Shown: positions 46,988 to 58,324 of the stretch, one piece after another
Position numbering within the stretch: position 1 is the stretch's first letter
How the letters are laid out: the number at the start of each line of letters is the position of its first letter
From: Panulirus ornatus
Taxonomy: Eukaryota; Arthropoda; Malacostraca; Decapoda; Palinuridae
NCBI RefSeq assembly: GCF_036320965.1
Contig: NC_092265.1
Coordinates: 1,027,001 to 1,091,000, forward strand
DNA: 64,000 bases
Direction of reading: 5' to 3'
Notes under the pieces: generated by a model
Databases searched by the model: none
Seen by the model: the letters and a program-made list of their open reading frames with translations, nothing else
Told to the model about the DNA's origin: nothing
Made by a program: the position numbers and the translations under genes

Positions 46988-49778
46988 AGAAGAAAGATCA
47001 TGGGAGGCAAGTGTTTTGGGAGCAGGTGAATGAGTGTGTTAGTGGTTTTGATGCACGAGACCGGGTTATAGTGATGGGTGATTTGAATGCAAAGGTGAGT
47101 AATGTGGCAGTTGAGGGAATAATTGGTATACATGGGGTGTTCAGTGTTGTAAATGGAAATGGTGAAGAGCTTGTAGATTTATGTGCTGAAAAAGGACTGG
47201 TGATTGGGAATACCTGGTTTAAAAAGCGAGATATACATAAGTATACGTATGTAAATAGGAGAGATGGCCAGAGAGCGTTACTGGATTACGTGTTAATTGA
47301 CAGGCGTGCGAAAGAGAGACTTTTGGATGTTAATGTGCTGAGAGGTGCAACTGGAGGGATGTCTGATCATTATCTTGTGGAGGCTAAGGTGAAGATTTGT
47401 ATGGGTTTTCAGAAAAGAAGAGTGAATGTTGGGGTGAAGAGGGTGGTGAGAGTAAGTGAGCTTGGGAAGGAGACTTGTGTGAGGAAGTACCAGGAGAGAC
47501 TGAGTACAGAATGGAAAAAGGTGAGAACAATGGAAGTATGGGGAGTGGGGGAGGAATGGGATGTATTTAGGGAATCAGTGATGGATTGCGCAAAAGATGC
47601 TTGTGGCATGAGAAGCGTGGGAGGTGGGTTGATTAGAAAGGGTAGTGAGTGGTGGGATGAAGAAGTAAGATTATTAGTGAAAGAGAAGAGAGAGGCATTT
47701 GGACGATTTTTGCAGGGAAAAAATGAAATTGATTGGGAGACGTATAAAAGAAAGAGACAGGAGGTCAAGAGAAAGGTACAAGAGGTGAAAAAGAGGGCAA
47801 ATGAGAGTTGGGGTGAGAGAGTATCATTAAATTTTAGGGAGAATAAAAAGATGTTTTGGAAGGAGGTAAATAAAGTGCATAAGACAAGGGAGCAAATGGG
47901 AACTTCAGTGAAGGGTGCTAATGGGGAGGTGATAACAAGTAGTGGTGATGTGAGAAGGAGATGGAGTGAATATTTTGAAGGTTGAATGTGTTTGATGATA
48001 GAGTGGCAGACATAGGGTGTTTTGGTCGAGGTGGTGTGCAAAGTGAGAGGGTTAGGGAAAATGATTTGGTAAACAGAGAAGAGGTAGTAAAAGCTTTGCG
48101 GAAGATGAAAGCTGGCAAGACAGCGGGTTTGGATGGTATTGCAGTGGAATTTATTAAAAAAGGGGGTGACTGTGTTGTTAACTGGTTGGTAAGGTTATTT
48201 AATGTATGTATGACTCATGGTGAGATGCCTGAGGATTGGCAGAATGCGTGCATAGTGCCATTGTACAAAGGCAAAGGGGATAAGAGTGAGTGCTCAAATT
48301 ACAAAGGTATAAGTTTGTTGAGTATTCCTAGTAAATTATATGGGAGGATATTGATTGAGAGGGTGAAGGCATGTACAGATCATCAGATTGGGGAAGAGCA
48401 GTGTGGTTTCAGAAGTGGTAGAGGATGTGTGGATCAGGTGTTTGCTTTGCAGAATGTATGTGAGAAGTACTTAGAAAAGCAAATGGATTTGTATGTAGCA
48501 TTTATGGATCTGGAGAAGGCATATGATAGAGTTGATAGAGATGCTCTGTGGAAGGTATTAAGAATATATGGTGTGGGAGGCAAGTTGTTAGAAGCAGTGA
48601 AAAGTTTTTATCACGGATGTAAGGCATGTGTACGTGTAGGAAGAGAGGAAAGTGATTGGTTCTCAGTGAATGTAGGTTTGCAGCAGGGGTGTGATGTCTC
48701 CATGGTTGTTTAATTTGTTTATGGATGGGGTTGTTAGGGAGGTAAATGCAAGAGTTTTGGAAAGAGGGGCAAGTATGAAGTCTGTTGGGGATGAGAGAGC
48801 TTGGGAAGTGAGTCAGTTGTTGTTCGCTGATGATACAGCGCTGGTGGCTGATTCATGTGAGAAACTGCAGAAGTTGGTGACTGAGTTTGGTAAAGTGTGT
48901 GAAAGAAGAAAGATAAGAGTAAATGTGAATAAGAGCAAGGTAATTAGGTACAGTAGGGTTGAGGGTCAAGTCAATTGGGAGGTAAGTTTGAATGGAGCAA
49001 AACTGGAGGAAGTAAAGTGTTTTAGATATCTGGGAGTGGATCTGGCAGCGGATGGAACCATGGAAGTGGAAGTAGATCATAGGGTGGGAGAGGGGGCGAA
49101 AATCCTGGGAGCCTTGAAGAATGTGTGGAAGTCGAGAACATTATCTCGGAAAGCAAAAATGGGTATGTTTGAAGGAATAGTGGTTCCAACAATGTTGTAT
49201 GGTTGCGAGGCGTGGGCTATGGATAGAGTTGTGCGCAGGAGGATGGATGTGCTGGAAATGAGATGTTTGAGGACAATGTGTGGTGTGAGGTGGTTTGATC
49301 GAGTAAGTAACGTAAGGGTAAGAGAGATGTGTGGAAATAAAAAGAGCGTGGTTGAGAGAGCAGAAAAGGGTGTTTTGAAATGGTTTGGGCACATGGAGAG
49401 AATGAGTGAGGAAAGATTGACCAAGAGGATATATGTGTCGGAGGTGGAGGGAACGAGGAGAAGTGGGAGACCAAATTGGAGGTGGAAAGATGGAGTGAAA
49501 AAGATTTTGTGTGATCGGGGCCTGAACATGCAGGAGGGTGAAAGGAGGGCAAGGAATAGAGTGAACTGGATCGATGTGGTATACCGGGGTTGACGTGCTG
49601 TCAGTGGATTGAATCAGGGCATTTTAAGCGTCTGGGGTGAACCATGGAAAGCTGTGTAGGTATGTATATTTGCGTGTGTGGACGTGTGTGTGTATACATT
49701 GTGTATGGGGGTGGGTTGGGCCATTTCTTTTGTCTGTTTCCTTGCGCTACCTCGCAAACACGGGAGACAGCGACAAAA

Positions 49779-49782
<4 letters not shown>
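46988..49782 (+). mobile_element. Longest alpha LINE copy: endonuclease to 3' UTR, two frameshifts
   Basis: It starts within the APE endonuclease at EKKDHGRQVFWEQVNECVSG and includes RVIVMGDLNAKV, LDYVLIDRRAKERLL and GMSDHYLVEAKV, the basic linker, KMKAGKTAGLDGIAVEF, YVAFMDLEKAYDRV, LQQGCDVSMVV-type motif B damage, LLFADDTALVADS and GRPNWRWKDGVKKIL, ending VVYRG at 49,592. Two small deletions break the frame: 4 nt near 47,983 (gaaggttgaatg for gaaggtttgttgaatg) and 2 nt near 48,693 (ggtgtgatg for ggtgtgtgatg). A short 3' UTR runs to 49,782. Without those two indels the frame would be open for about 870 codons. Confidence 0.9.

Positions 49783-49855
<73 letters not shown>
49783..49855. repeat. 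Long (TA)n at the alpha 3' end
   Basis: About 70 bp of nearly perfect (TA)n directly after the alpha terminal core gacagcgacaaaaaa and directly before a SINE-a. The same arrangement recurs at many LINE and SINE-a ends here. Confidence 0.92.
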
Positions 49856-49857
<2 letters not shown>

Positions 49858-49860
49858 TTT

Positions 49861-50096
49861 CCCTGGGGATAGGGGAGAAAGAATACTTCCCACGTATTCC
49901 CTGCGTGTCGTAGAAGGCGACTAAAAGGGGAGGGAGCGGGGGGCTGGAAATCCTCCCCTCTCGTTTTTTTTTTTTAATTTTCCAAAAGAGGGAACAGAGA
50001 ATTGCGCCAGGTGAGGGTATTCCCTCAAAGGCCCAGTCCTCTGTTCTTAATGCTACCTCGCTAATGCGGGAAATGGCGAATAGTTTGAAAGAAAAA

Positions 50097-50098
<2 letters not shown>
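49861..50098 (+). mobile_element. SINE-a copy, plus strand, near full length
   Basis: From ccctggggataggggagaaa through gtcgtagaaggcgactaaaa, ggagggagcggggggctgga, a T run and aggcccagtcctctgttctt, to the core gctacctcgctaatgcggga and aatggcgaatagtttg plus A-rich end. The tail passes into (TA)n (50,099-50,151). Confidence 0.87.
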
Positions 50099-50160
<62 letters not shown>

Positions 50161-50165
50161 TCTTT

Positions 50166-50207
<42 letters not shown>
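50099..50207. repeat. (TA)n, T-run, (TA)n composite
   Basis: Two (TA)n blocks (50,099-50,151 and about 50,172-50,207) separated by a T-rich run. The T run between them may mark the end of a lost minus-strand insertion or a slippage product. Confidence 0.8.
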
Positions 50208-50209
<2 letters not shown>

Positions 50210-50360
50210 GAGCGGGGGGCTGGAAATCCTCCCCTCTCATTTTTTTTTAATTTTCCAAAAGAAGGAACAGAGAAGGGGGCCAGGTGAGGTTATTCCCTCA
50301 AAGGCCCAGTCCTCTGTTCTTAACGCTACCTCGCTAACGCGGGAATTGGCGAATAGTATG

Positions 50361-50376
<16 letters not shown>
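50208..50376 (+). mobile_element. SINE-a copy, plus strand, 5'-truncated
   Basis: Begins at gggagcggggggctggaaat, about 75 bp into the element, and continues to the core gctacctcgctaacgcggga, attggcgaatagtatg and an A run. It is followed by (TA)n (50,377-50,427), the same context as the full copy just upstream. Confidence 0.85.
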
Positions 50377-50427
<51 letters not shown>

Positions 50428-50430
<3 letters not shown>

Positions 50431-51490
50431 AGAGTTTTGGATAGAGGGGCAAGTATGCAGTCTGTTGGGATGAGAGGGCCTCAGAAATAAGTCAGATGTT
50501 CAGTAATGATACAGCACTGGTGTCTGATTCGAGTGAGAAACTGCAGAAGTTGGTGATTGAGTTTAGAAAAGTGTGAAAGGAGAAAGTTGAGAGTAAATGT
50601 GAATAAGACCAAGGTTATTGGGTTCAGTAAGGTGGAAGGCCAAGTTAATTGGGATGTAAGTTTGAATGGAGACAAATTGGAGGAAGTGAAGTGTTTTAGA
50701 TATCTGGGAGTGGACTTAGCAGTGGATGGAACCATGGAAGATGAAGGGAGTCACAAGGAGAGGAGGGGGCAAAGGCTCTGGGAGGAATGAAGACTGTGTA
50801 GAAGGAGAGAGCGTTATCTCAGCAAAAATGGGTGTGTTTGAAGGAATAGTAGTTCCAACAATGTTATATGGTTGTAAGGCATTGGCTATAGATAGGGTTG
50901 TATGGAGGAGGGTGGATGTGTTGGAAATGAAATGTCTGAGGACAATATGTGGTGTGAGGTGGTTTGATTGAGTAAGTAATGAAAGGGTAAGAGAGATGTG
51001 TGGAAATGAAAAGAGTGTGGTTAAGAGAGCAGAAGAGGGTGTGTCGAAATGGTTTGGACATATGGAGAGAATGAGTGATAAAAAATTGAAAAAGAGGATA
51101 TATGTGTCAAAGGTGGAGGGAACAAGAAGTGAGAGACCAAATTGGAGGTGGAAGCATGTAGTGAAAAAAGATTTTGAGTGATCAGGGCCTGAACATACAG
51201 AAGGGTGAGAGGCATGCAAGGAATAGAGTGAATTGGAATGATGTGGTATACCGGGGTCAACGTGCTATCAGTGGATTGAACTAGGGCATGTGAAGCGTCT
51301 GGGGTAAACCATGGAAAGTTTTGTGGGGCCTGGATTTGGAAAGGGAGCTGTGGTTTCGGTGCATTACACATGACAGCTATAGACTATGTTGTCTTTTCCT
51401 AGCACATGTGGGGGTGAGGGGGTTGTCATTTCATGTGTGGTGGGGTGGCAACGGGAATGAATAAAGGCAGCAAGTATGAGTTATGTACAT
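50428..51490 (+). pseudogene. Alpha LINE relic, RT motif C to 3' UTR, catalytic motif lost
   Basis: Starts after (TA)n at ARVLDRGASMQSV-equivalent sequence. At motif C, FADD has become FSND (atgttcagtaatgataca). LRVNVNKTKVIGFSKVEGQV, FRYLGVDLAVDGTMEDE and LYGCKALAIDRVVWRRVDVL are readable in pieces, followed by NWRWKHVVK-type sequence. Many indels. The 3' UTR is long-type with an internal deletion, and it is interrupted at 51,490 by a minus-strand SINE-a. Confidence 0.85.
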
Positions 51491-51736
51491 TTTTTTTTTT
51501 TTTCTTTTTCATACTATTCGCCATTTCCCGCGTTTGCGAGGTAGCGTTAAGAACAGAGGACTGGGCCTTAGAGGGAAAATCCTCACCTGGCCCCCTTCTC
51601 TGTTCCTTCTTTTGGAAAATCAAAAAAAAACGAGAGGGGAGGATTTCCAGCCACCCGCTCCCTCCCCTTTTAGTCGCCTTCTACGACACGCAGGGAATAT
51701 GTGGGAAGTATTCTTTCTCCCCTATCCCCAGGGATA
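51491..51736 (-). mobile_element. SINE-a copy, minus strand, inside an alpha 3' UTR
   Basis: Poly-T at about 51,491-51,503, then the reversed core ttcccgcgtttgcgaggtag and the body through ccccttttagtcgccttcta to tatccccagggata. It is inserted at ttatgtacat in the host LINE's 3' UTR and is followed by (TA)n (51,737-51,760). Confidence 0.87.
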
Positions 51737-51759
51737 TGTATATATATATATATATATAT

Positions 51760-52510
51760 AGTGGTTCCAACAATGTTATATGGCTGCGAGGCATGGGCTG
51801 TAGATAGAGCTGTGCGGAGGAGGATGGATGTGCTGGAAATGAGATGTTTGAGGATATTATGTGGTGTGAGGTGGTTTGATCAAGTAAGTAATGAAAGGGT
51901 AAGAGAGATGTGTGGTGATAAAAAGAGTGTGTTTTGAAATGGTTTGGTCACATGGAGAGAATGAGTGAGGAAAGATTGACAAAGAGGATATATGTGCCAG
52001 AGATGGAGGGAATGAGGAGAAGTGGGAAACCAAATTGTAGGTGGAAAGATGGAGTGAAAAAGATTTTGAGTGATTGGGGCCTCAACATGCAGGAGGGTGA
52101 AAGGCGTGCAAGGAATAGAGTGAATTGGAACGATGTGGTATACCTAGGTCGCCGTGCTGTCAGTGGATTGAACCAGGGCCTTTTGTTTTTTCCTAGCGTT
52201 ACCTCGTGCACATGCAGGGGGAGGGGGTTGTCATTTCATGTGTGGTGGGGTGGTGACAGGAATGAATAAGGGTAGACAGTGTGAATTATGTAAATGTGTA
52301 TATATGTATATGTCTGTGTGTGTACATATATGTATATGTTGAGATGTATAGGTATGTATATGTGCGTGTGTGGACGTGTATGTACATACATGTGTATGTG
52401 GGTGGGTTGGGCCATTCTTTCATCTGTTTCCTTGCGCTACCTCGCTAACGCGGGAGACAGCGACAAAGTATAATAAATAAATATATAAACAAATAAATAA
52501 ATATATATAT
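51760..52510 (+). mobile_element. Alpha LINE 3' fragment with internal deletions
   Basis: Begins after (TA)n at VVPTMLYGCEAWAVDRAVRR. It continues MRCLRILCGVRWFDQVSNER, loses about 20-25 nt near 51,930 (the VVERAEEG codons), then KWFGHMERMSEERLTKRIYV and NCRWKDGVKKILSDWGLNMQ. The 3' UTR lacks the segment between cagggc and ccttttgt seen in long-type copies, but ends normally at gacagcgacaaagtataata and an A/T-rich tail. Confidence 0.83.
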
Positions 52511-52534
52511 GTTATTTCTTTTTTATTATACTTA

Positions 52535-52720
52535 GTTGCCATCTCCCGCATATTCCCTGAGTGTCATAAAAGGTGACTAAAAGGGGAGGGAGGGGGGGCT
52601 GGAAATACTTCCCTCCAGTTTTACTTTTCCAAAAGAAGGAACAGAGAAGGGAGCCATGTGAGGTTTTTCCCTCTTAGGCTCAGTTCTCTGTTCTTAACAC
52701 TACCTCATTAACAACCCCAG
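52535..52720 (+). mobile_element. SINE-a relic, plus strand
   Basis: Diverged copy beginning about at catattccctgagtgtcata, with ggtgactaaaaggggaggga, a pyrimidine run, aaaagaaggaacagagaagg and ctcagttctctgttcttaac, ending cactacctcattaaca. The core guanines are mostly lost to A or T, consistent with CpG decay. Confidence 0.75.
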
Positions 52721-52721
52721 A

Positions 52722-52906
52722 ACCTTCACCTCCTCCCCCACCCTATGACTCACTTCCACTTCCATAGTGCCATTTGCTTCTAAGTCCACTCCCAGATATC
52801 TAAAACACTTCATTTCCTCCAATTTTTTCTCCATTCAAACTCACATCCTAGCTAACCTGTCCCTCAACCCTGCTGAACCTAATAACCTTTCTCTTATTGG
52901 CATTTA
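52722..52906 (-). pseudogene. Small alpha LINE fragment, minus strand
   Basis: Reads on the minus strand as the block after motif C: KRLGSAGLRDRL-like remnants, then cgacatccagatatct-type sequence equivalent to KCFRYLGVDL and DGTMEAEV. It is cut on both sides, by a SINE-a relic on the left and a plus-strand alpha relic on the right. Confidence 0.65.
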
Positions 52907-52912
52907 AGTTTT

Positions 52913-54442
52913 AATTTGATAGGCATGTGAAAGAGAGACTTTTGGATGTTAATGTGCTGAGAGGTTCTGCTGGAGGGATGCCTGATCTTTATCTTGTGAA
53001 GGCGAAGGCTAAGATTTGTGAAAGTTTTCAAAAAGAAGAGAGGATATCTGGGAGAAAAGAGTGGTAAGAATAAGTAAGCTTGGAAAGGAGACTTAAGTGA
53101 GGAAGTACCAGGAGAAATTGGGTGTAGAATGGCAAAAGGTAAGAGCAAATGACATGTGCAAGAGATGCATGTGGCATGAGAAAGGTGGGAGGTGGGCAGA
53201 TTAGAAAGGGTAGTGAGCAGTGGGATGAAGAAGTAAAGTTGTTTCTGAAAGAGAAAAGAGAGGCATCTGGACAATACTTGCAAGGAAGGAGTCCAAATGA
53301 CTAGGAGATGTATGAGAGAAAGCGGCAGGAAGTCAAGAGGAAGGTGCAGAAGTTGGAAAAGAGGGCAAATTAGAGTTGGGCTGAGAGAACATAAAACTTT
53401 AGGGAAAATAAAAAGATGTTTTGGAAGGAGATAAATAATGTGCAGAAGACAAGAGAACAAATGGGAACATCGGTGAAGGGGGCAAAAGGGAAAGTGATAA
53501 CAGGTAGTGAGAAGGAGATGGAGTGAGTATTTTGAAGGTTTGTTGAATGTGTTTGATGATAGAGTGGCAGATGTAAGGTGTTTTGGTTGAGGTGGTGTGT
53601 GAAGTGAGAGAGTCAGGGAGAGTGGTTTGGTGAAGAGAGAAGAGATGGTGAAAGCCTTGCAGAAGATAAAATCCAGCAAAGCGGCGGGTTTGGATGGTAT
53701 TGCAGTAGAATTTACCAAGATAGAGGGTGACTATGTTGTTGACTGGTTGGTAAGGATATTCATTGTATGTATGGATCAAGGTGATATGCCTGAGGATTGG
53801 TGAAATGCATGTCTAGTGCCACTGTACAAAGGCAAAGGGGATAAATGTAAGTGTTCAAACTACAGAGACATAAGTTTGTTGATTATTCCTGGAAAATTGT
53901 ATGGAAGGGTATTGATTGAGAGGGTGAAGGCATGTACAGAGCATCAGATTAGGTAGGAGCAGTGTGGTATCAGAAGTGGTAGAGGATATGTGGATCAGGT
54001 GTTTGCTTTGAAGAATGTGTGAGAAATACTTAAAGAAACAGATGGATTTGTATGTGCCAGGCATATGACAGGGTGGATAGAGATGCTTTGTAGAAGGTCT
54101 TAAGAGTATTTGGTGTGGGAGGTAAGCTGTGAGAAGTTTTCATCAAGGGTGTAAGGCATGTGTATGAGTAGCAAAAGAAGAGTGGTTGATTCCCAGTGAA
54201 GGATAGTCTGCAGCAGGGTTGTGTGATGTCCCCATGGTTGTTTAATTTGTTTATGGATGGGGTGGTTAGGGAGGTAAATACAAGAGTTTTGGAGAGAGGG
54301 GTGAGTATGAAGTCTGTTGGGGATGAGAGGGTCAGGGAAGTGAGTCAGTTGTTGTTCGTGGATGATACAGCACTGGTGGCTGATTCGAGTGAGAAACTGC
54401 TGAAGTTGGTGACTGAGTTTGGAAAAGTGTGTAAAAGGAGTG
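52913..54442 (+). pseudogene. Alpha LINE relic, endonuclease end to RT motif C
   Basis: Starts in the endonuclease C-terminus (RHVKERLLDVNVLRGSAGGM, SDH decayed to PDL), then the linker with many indels, a KIKSSKAAGLDGIAVEF-like block near 53,670, KLYGRVLIERVKACTEHQI near 53,890, and RT motif B QQGCVMSPWLFNLFMDG near 54,215. Motif C reads LLFVDDTALVADS (A to V). It is abruptly joined at 54,442 to a SINE-a/alpha terminal core. Confidence 0.83.
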
Positions 54443-54515
54443 GATGGGTCTTTCTTCGTCTGTTTCCTGGTGCTACCTTGCTGATGCAGGAAATGGCGAT
54501 TAAGTATAATGGTAA
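54443..54515 (+). mobile_element. Isolated terminal core (SINE-a or alpha 3' end)
   Basis: About 70 bp: gggtctttcttcgtctgttt, ctggtgctaccttgctgatg, caggaaatggcgattaagta. It has the alpha-type lead-in (cgtctgtttcctgg) and the SINE-a-type 'aaatggcga' ending, so it mixes features of both families. It could be a truncated insertion. Confidence 0.55.
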
Positions 54516-54529
54516 AAAAATATTTATAT

Positions 54530-56330
54530 ATAAAGAGGACATACGTAAGTATACATGGGTTAGTAGGAATAATGATAAAAGGGCATCATTGGGTTACATG
54601 CTAATTGATAGGCATGCAAAACAGACTCTTGCATGTGAGTGTTTTTAGATGGGCATCTGATGCGATGTCCAACAAGTACCTGATGGATGCTTGGGTGAGG
54701 ATTTGTAGGGATTTTCAGAAAAGAGGAAATAACATGAGTAAGAAAAGCGTCATGAAAGTCAGTGAGCTTGAAAAAGAGATGTGTGAAGAATTACTAGAAG
54801 AGATTGGGTGTAGAATGGCAAAAGGTTAGAGTAAATGAAACAAAGGAGTGGTTGAGGAATGGGTGATATTTAGGGAAGCAGTGTTGGTATGTGCAAGAGA
54901 AGTATGCGGCATGCAGAAAGTGGGAGGTGGGCATGTGAGAAAGAATAGTGATAGGTAGGATGATGAAGTAAAGTTGCCAGTGAAAGAGTTAAGAGAGCTG
55001 TATAGGTGGTACAGGAAAGAAGTGTACAAGAGAAAATGATAGGAGGTCAAGAGGAAGGTGAAGGGGTTGAAAAAGAGTGCTAATGAGAGTTGGGATAAGC
55101 AATTAGCAGTAAGCTTCTGGGAGAATAAGATGTTTTGGAAGGAGGTTAATATTGTGAGGAAAACAAAAGAACAAATGGAAACATCAATGAAAGAGGCAAA
55201 TGGGGAAGTAGTAACAGGAAGCAATGAGTTGAGAAGATGGGGTGAGAATTTTGAAAGACTTAAATTTGTTTGATGATAGGGTAGCAGATGTAGAGTGCTT
55301 AGGTCAGGGAGGTGTGAGAAGTAAGAGTCTTGGAAAGTAGTTTGGTGAAGAGAGAAAAGATGAGAGCACAGTGTCAGATGAGGGAGAAACAATGTGGTTG
55401 TAGGAGTGGTAGGGGATGTGTGGACCAGGTGTTTGCTTTGAAGAATGCGTGTGAGAAATACCTAAAGAAACAGAGGGATTTGTATGTGGCATTTATGTAT
55501 CAGGAGGGTTGATAAGATATGCCTTGTGGAAGGTGTTACAAATACATGGTGTGGGAGGAAAGCTACCAGAGGCAAAGAGAAGTTTATAAAAAGTTTTAAA
55601 GTGTATGTACAAGAAGGGAGAGAGGAGAGTGAGTGGTTTTAGGTGGATGTTGGCCTCAAGTAAGGGTTTGTAATGTTACCATAGCCATGTAATTTGTTTA
55701 TGGATGGGGTGGTGAGGGTTTTGGAGAGAGGAAGAAGTATGCAGTCTGTAGGGGATGAGGGGTCTGGGAAGTGAGTCAGTTGATTGCTGATGATATAGCA
55801 CTGGTGGTAGATTTAAGTGAGAAACTGCAGAGGTTGGTGACTGAGTTTGAAGAATATGTGAAAGGAGGAAGTTGAGAGTGAATGTGAATAAAAGCAAGGT
55901 ACTAAGTTTGACAAGGTAAGAGGGACAGGTTAGTTGTAATGTGAGTGTCAATGAAGAAAATTTAGAAGTGAAGTGTTTGGGATATTTGGGAGTGGACATG
56001 ACAGGGAATGGAACTTTGGAAGTGAAAGTGAGTCATGGAGTGGGTGAAAAGGTAAAGGTTCTGGGAGCTTTGAAGAATGTCTGTAAAGGGAGGTCATTAT
56101 CTGGGTTGGCAAAAATGGGTATTTTTTAAGGTATAGTAGTCCCAATGATGTTGTGTGGTTGAGGGTCATGGGCTATAGATGAGGATATGCAGAGAAGGGT
56201 GGATGTAATGGAAATGAAATGTTTTATGACGGTACATGGTGTGAAATGGTTTGATCAAGTAGTAATGAAAGGGTAAGAGAGGTGTGGTAATGAAAAGAGT
56301 GTGGTTGAGAGAGTGGAAGAGGATGTGCTG
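54530..56330 (+). pseudogene. Alpha LINE relic, endonuclease end to C-terminal domain
   Basis: Reads DIRKYTWVSRNNDKRASLGY and MLIDRHAKQTL (endonuclease C-terminus), a decayed linker, CGCRSGRGCVDQVFALKN near 55,400, a degraded motif A (YVAFMYQEG), motif C reduced to ADDIAL near 55,790, then VSVNEENLEVKCLGYLGVDM and VMEMKCF-type text up to about 56,330. Frame breaks throughout. Motif B is heavily damaged. Highly diverged, so old. Confidence 0.8.
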
Positions 56331-56364
56331 AAATAGTTTTACTGGATTCTGACTGCTGAAGGTT

Positions 56365-58322
56365 TCAAAGTGAAAGAAAAGTCTGTTTTCCTGTCTTCCT
56401 ACTTGCTTACATGCCTTATTCTCTTGACAAAAAACCCTCACTCCCTCAGGTAACTTTCTTCCTACACCTTATATTTGTAACACCTTCCACATAGTATCCT
56501 TATCAACTCTGCCATACATTTTCTCCATATTTATAAATGCCACATGTAAATACTTCTCTTTTCTAAGTATTTCTTATTCTGATTCTTCAAAGTACACACT
56601 TTATCCATGCATCCTTTACCCCTCTATCACCTCTGAAACTACACTGTTCTTCCCAGGCTCATGCTTTGTGCTTGCCACCTTATTGTCACCACTTTCCCAT
56701 TCATCTTACCAGGTATATTTGACATATACCTCTGTAATACAGACATCCACTTTTGTCCAGCTTGTCTTTATGCAGTGGCACGATACAGGCATTCCCCAGT
56801 CCTTAGGCACCTCACCTTGACCCATACATGTACTGAAGATCCTTACTAGCCAATCAACAAAAGTCTCCCCCTTTCTTGAAAAATTCATCTGTAATCCCCT
56901 CCACTGTAGATCCTTTGCTACACTTAGTTGTATGCAAGACTTTTACTACCTCCTCCTTCCTCACCTAACCACTTGCAATGAATCTCATTTAGCTTACCTC
57001 CACATCCCAAATATCTTGCATCTGCCACCCCATCATCTGACACATTCGAAAGTCCATCAAAATGCTAATTCTGTCTCCTCTTCACTTCTTTTCCTTTTGC
57101 CGTTTCCCCATTACCTCCCTTAACTGATGCTTACATTTGTTCTCTAGTTGTCTTAAGACTGTTCACCTTCCTCAAAAACATTTTCATAATCCCCCTGAAT
57201 TTTACTGATACTCTTTCACCATAGCTTTCATTTGTCCTCTTCTTCATCCCCTGACATTCCTCTTGACCTCTTGCTGCTTCCTTATAGGCAGTGCATTTCT
57301 CAATCACTTACACTTCTTCCCTTCAGGTGGTTCCCATATACCTTTCTTTTATCTTTCAATAACAATTTAATATCCTCATCCCACTACTCCCTTTCTTTTC
57401 TCACATCCCACCTTCCACTCGCCGCACACGTCTTTAGAACATGTAAGAACTGCTTCCCTAATATTCCTAATTCACTCCCTTTATTTTAATTTCACTTGTT
57501 CTTAGCTTCTGCCATCCTTCACCGAGTCTCTCTGGTATCTCCTCACATAAATCTTATTTTCAAGCTCACTCCCTTTTACCACCCTCTTCCCACCCATATA
57601 ATTTTTTTTTCATTTGAAAGCCTTTACTATCTTTCACTTTGCCTTCACTAAAATATGATCAGATATCCCTCTAGTTGCCTCTCTCAGCACATGCACATCC
57701 AGAAATGTCTCTTCAGCATGCCTATCAATTAAGACATAATCCATTAATACCCACTTACTGTTAACCTCACTCACTCGTACATACTTATGTATGTCACTTT
57801 TCAACAAAGTAATCCCATTCACCAATCCTTTTTCAGCACAACACTTCACAAGCTGTTCATTTTCATTCACAGTGGGCACTCTAAGTCCCCCTTGTACATT
57901 TAATTGCCACATCATTCACTCTCGCATTCAAAACACCCATCACTGTTAACGCAGTCCTTCACATCAAAATTCTTTCTTGCAAAACACTCACATCTCACTC
58001 CTCCTGCTACTAGGTGCACAAGCACTTACCAATATCCTCTCTTGTATCCACTTTCATTTTCACTAACATCAGTCTGAGGCTCACATACACTCCTTCACAC
58101 ATTCCCACAACTCTTTTAGCAAAAGTGCCACCCCTTCCTTTGCTCTAGCCCTTACAGTAATCGCATAATTAACCCCTTGGACATTCTAAAGATATCCTTA
58201 TCCCTTCCTCTTAAATTTGGTTTCATCTAGAGCCAGAACATCCAGGTTCGTCACCAAACATCTCTCTTTCTCTCCCTTCTTCTCATCCTGATTACATCCA
58301 TGCATATTCAGGCATCCCAGCA
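56365..58322 (-). pseudogene. Alpha LINE relic reaching the endonuclease N-terminus
   Basis: The minus strand opens at about 58,322 with MLGCLNMHGCNQDEKKGEKE and TNLDVLALDETKFKRKG. These are the LNM..G and ETK landmarks of APE endonucleases, with the catalytic glutamate present. Further on come NENEQLVKCCAEKGL, LMDYVLIDRHAEETFL and RGISDHILVKAK (SDH), then a decayed linker and RT entry. It ends near 56,365 just before motif B. It is the only copy here showing the protein start and allows the full alpha ORF to be estimated at about 970-990 residues. It has many frameshifts. Confidence 0.8.
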
Positions 58323-58324
58323 TA

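Noticed and set aside
46027..48660. Twin-priming origin for the head-to-head pair around 46,968-46,988
   Set aside because: The plus-strand part continues past the point where an inverted 5' segment should end and carries its own 3' UTR, so two insertions are needed.
49861..50376. tRNA-derived head in SINE-a
   Set aside because: I could not find convincing A- and B-box sequences at proper spacing at its 5' end; similarity to the alpha leader explains it better.
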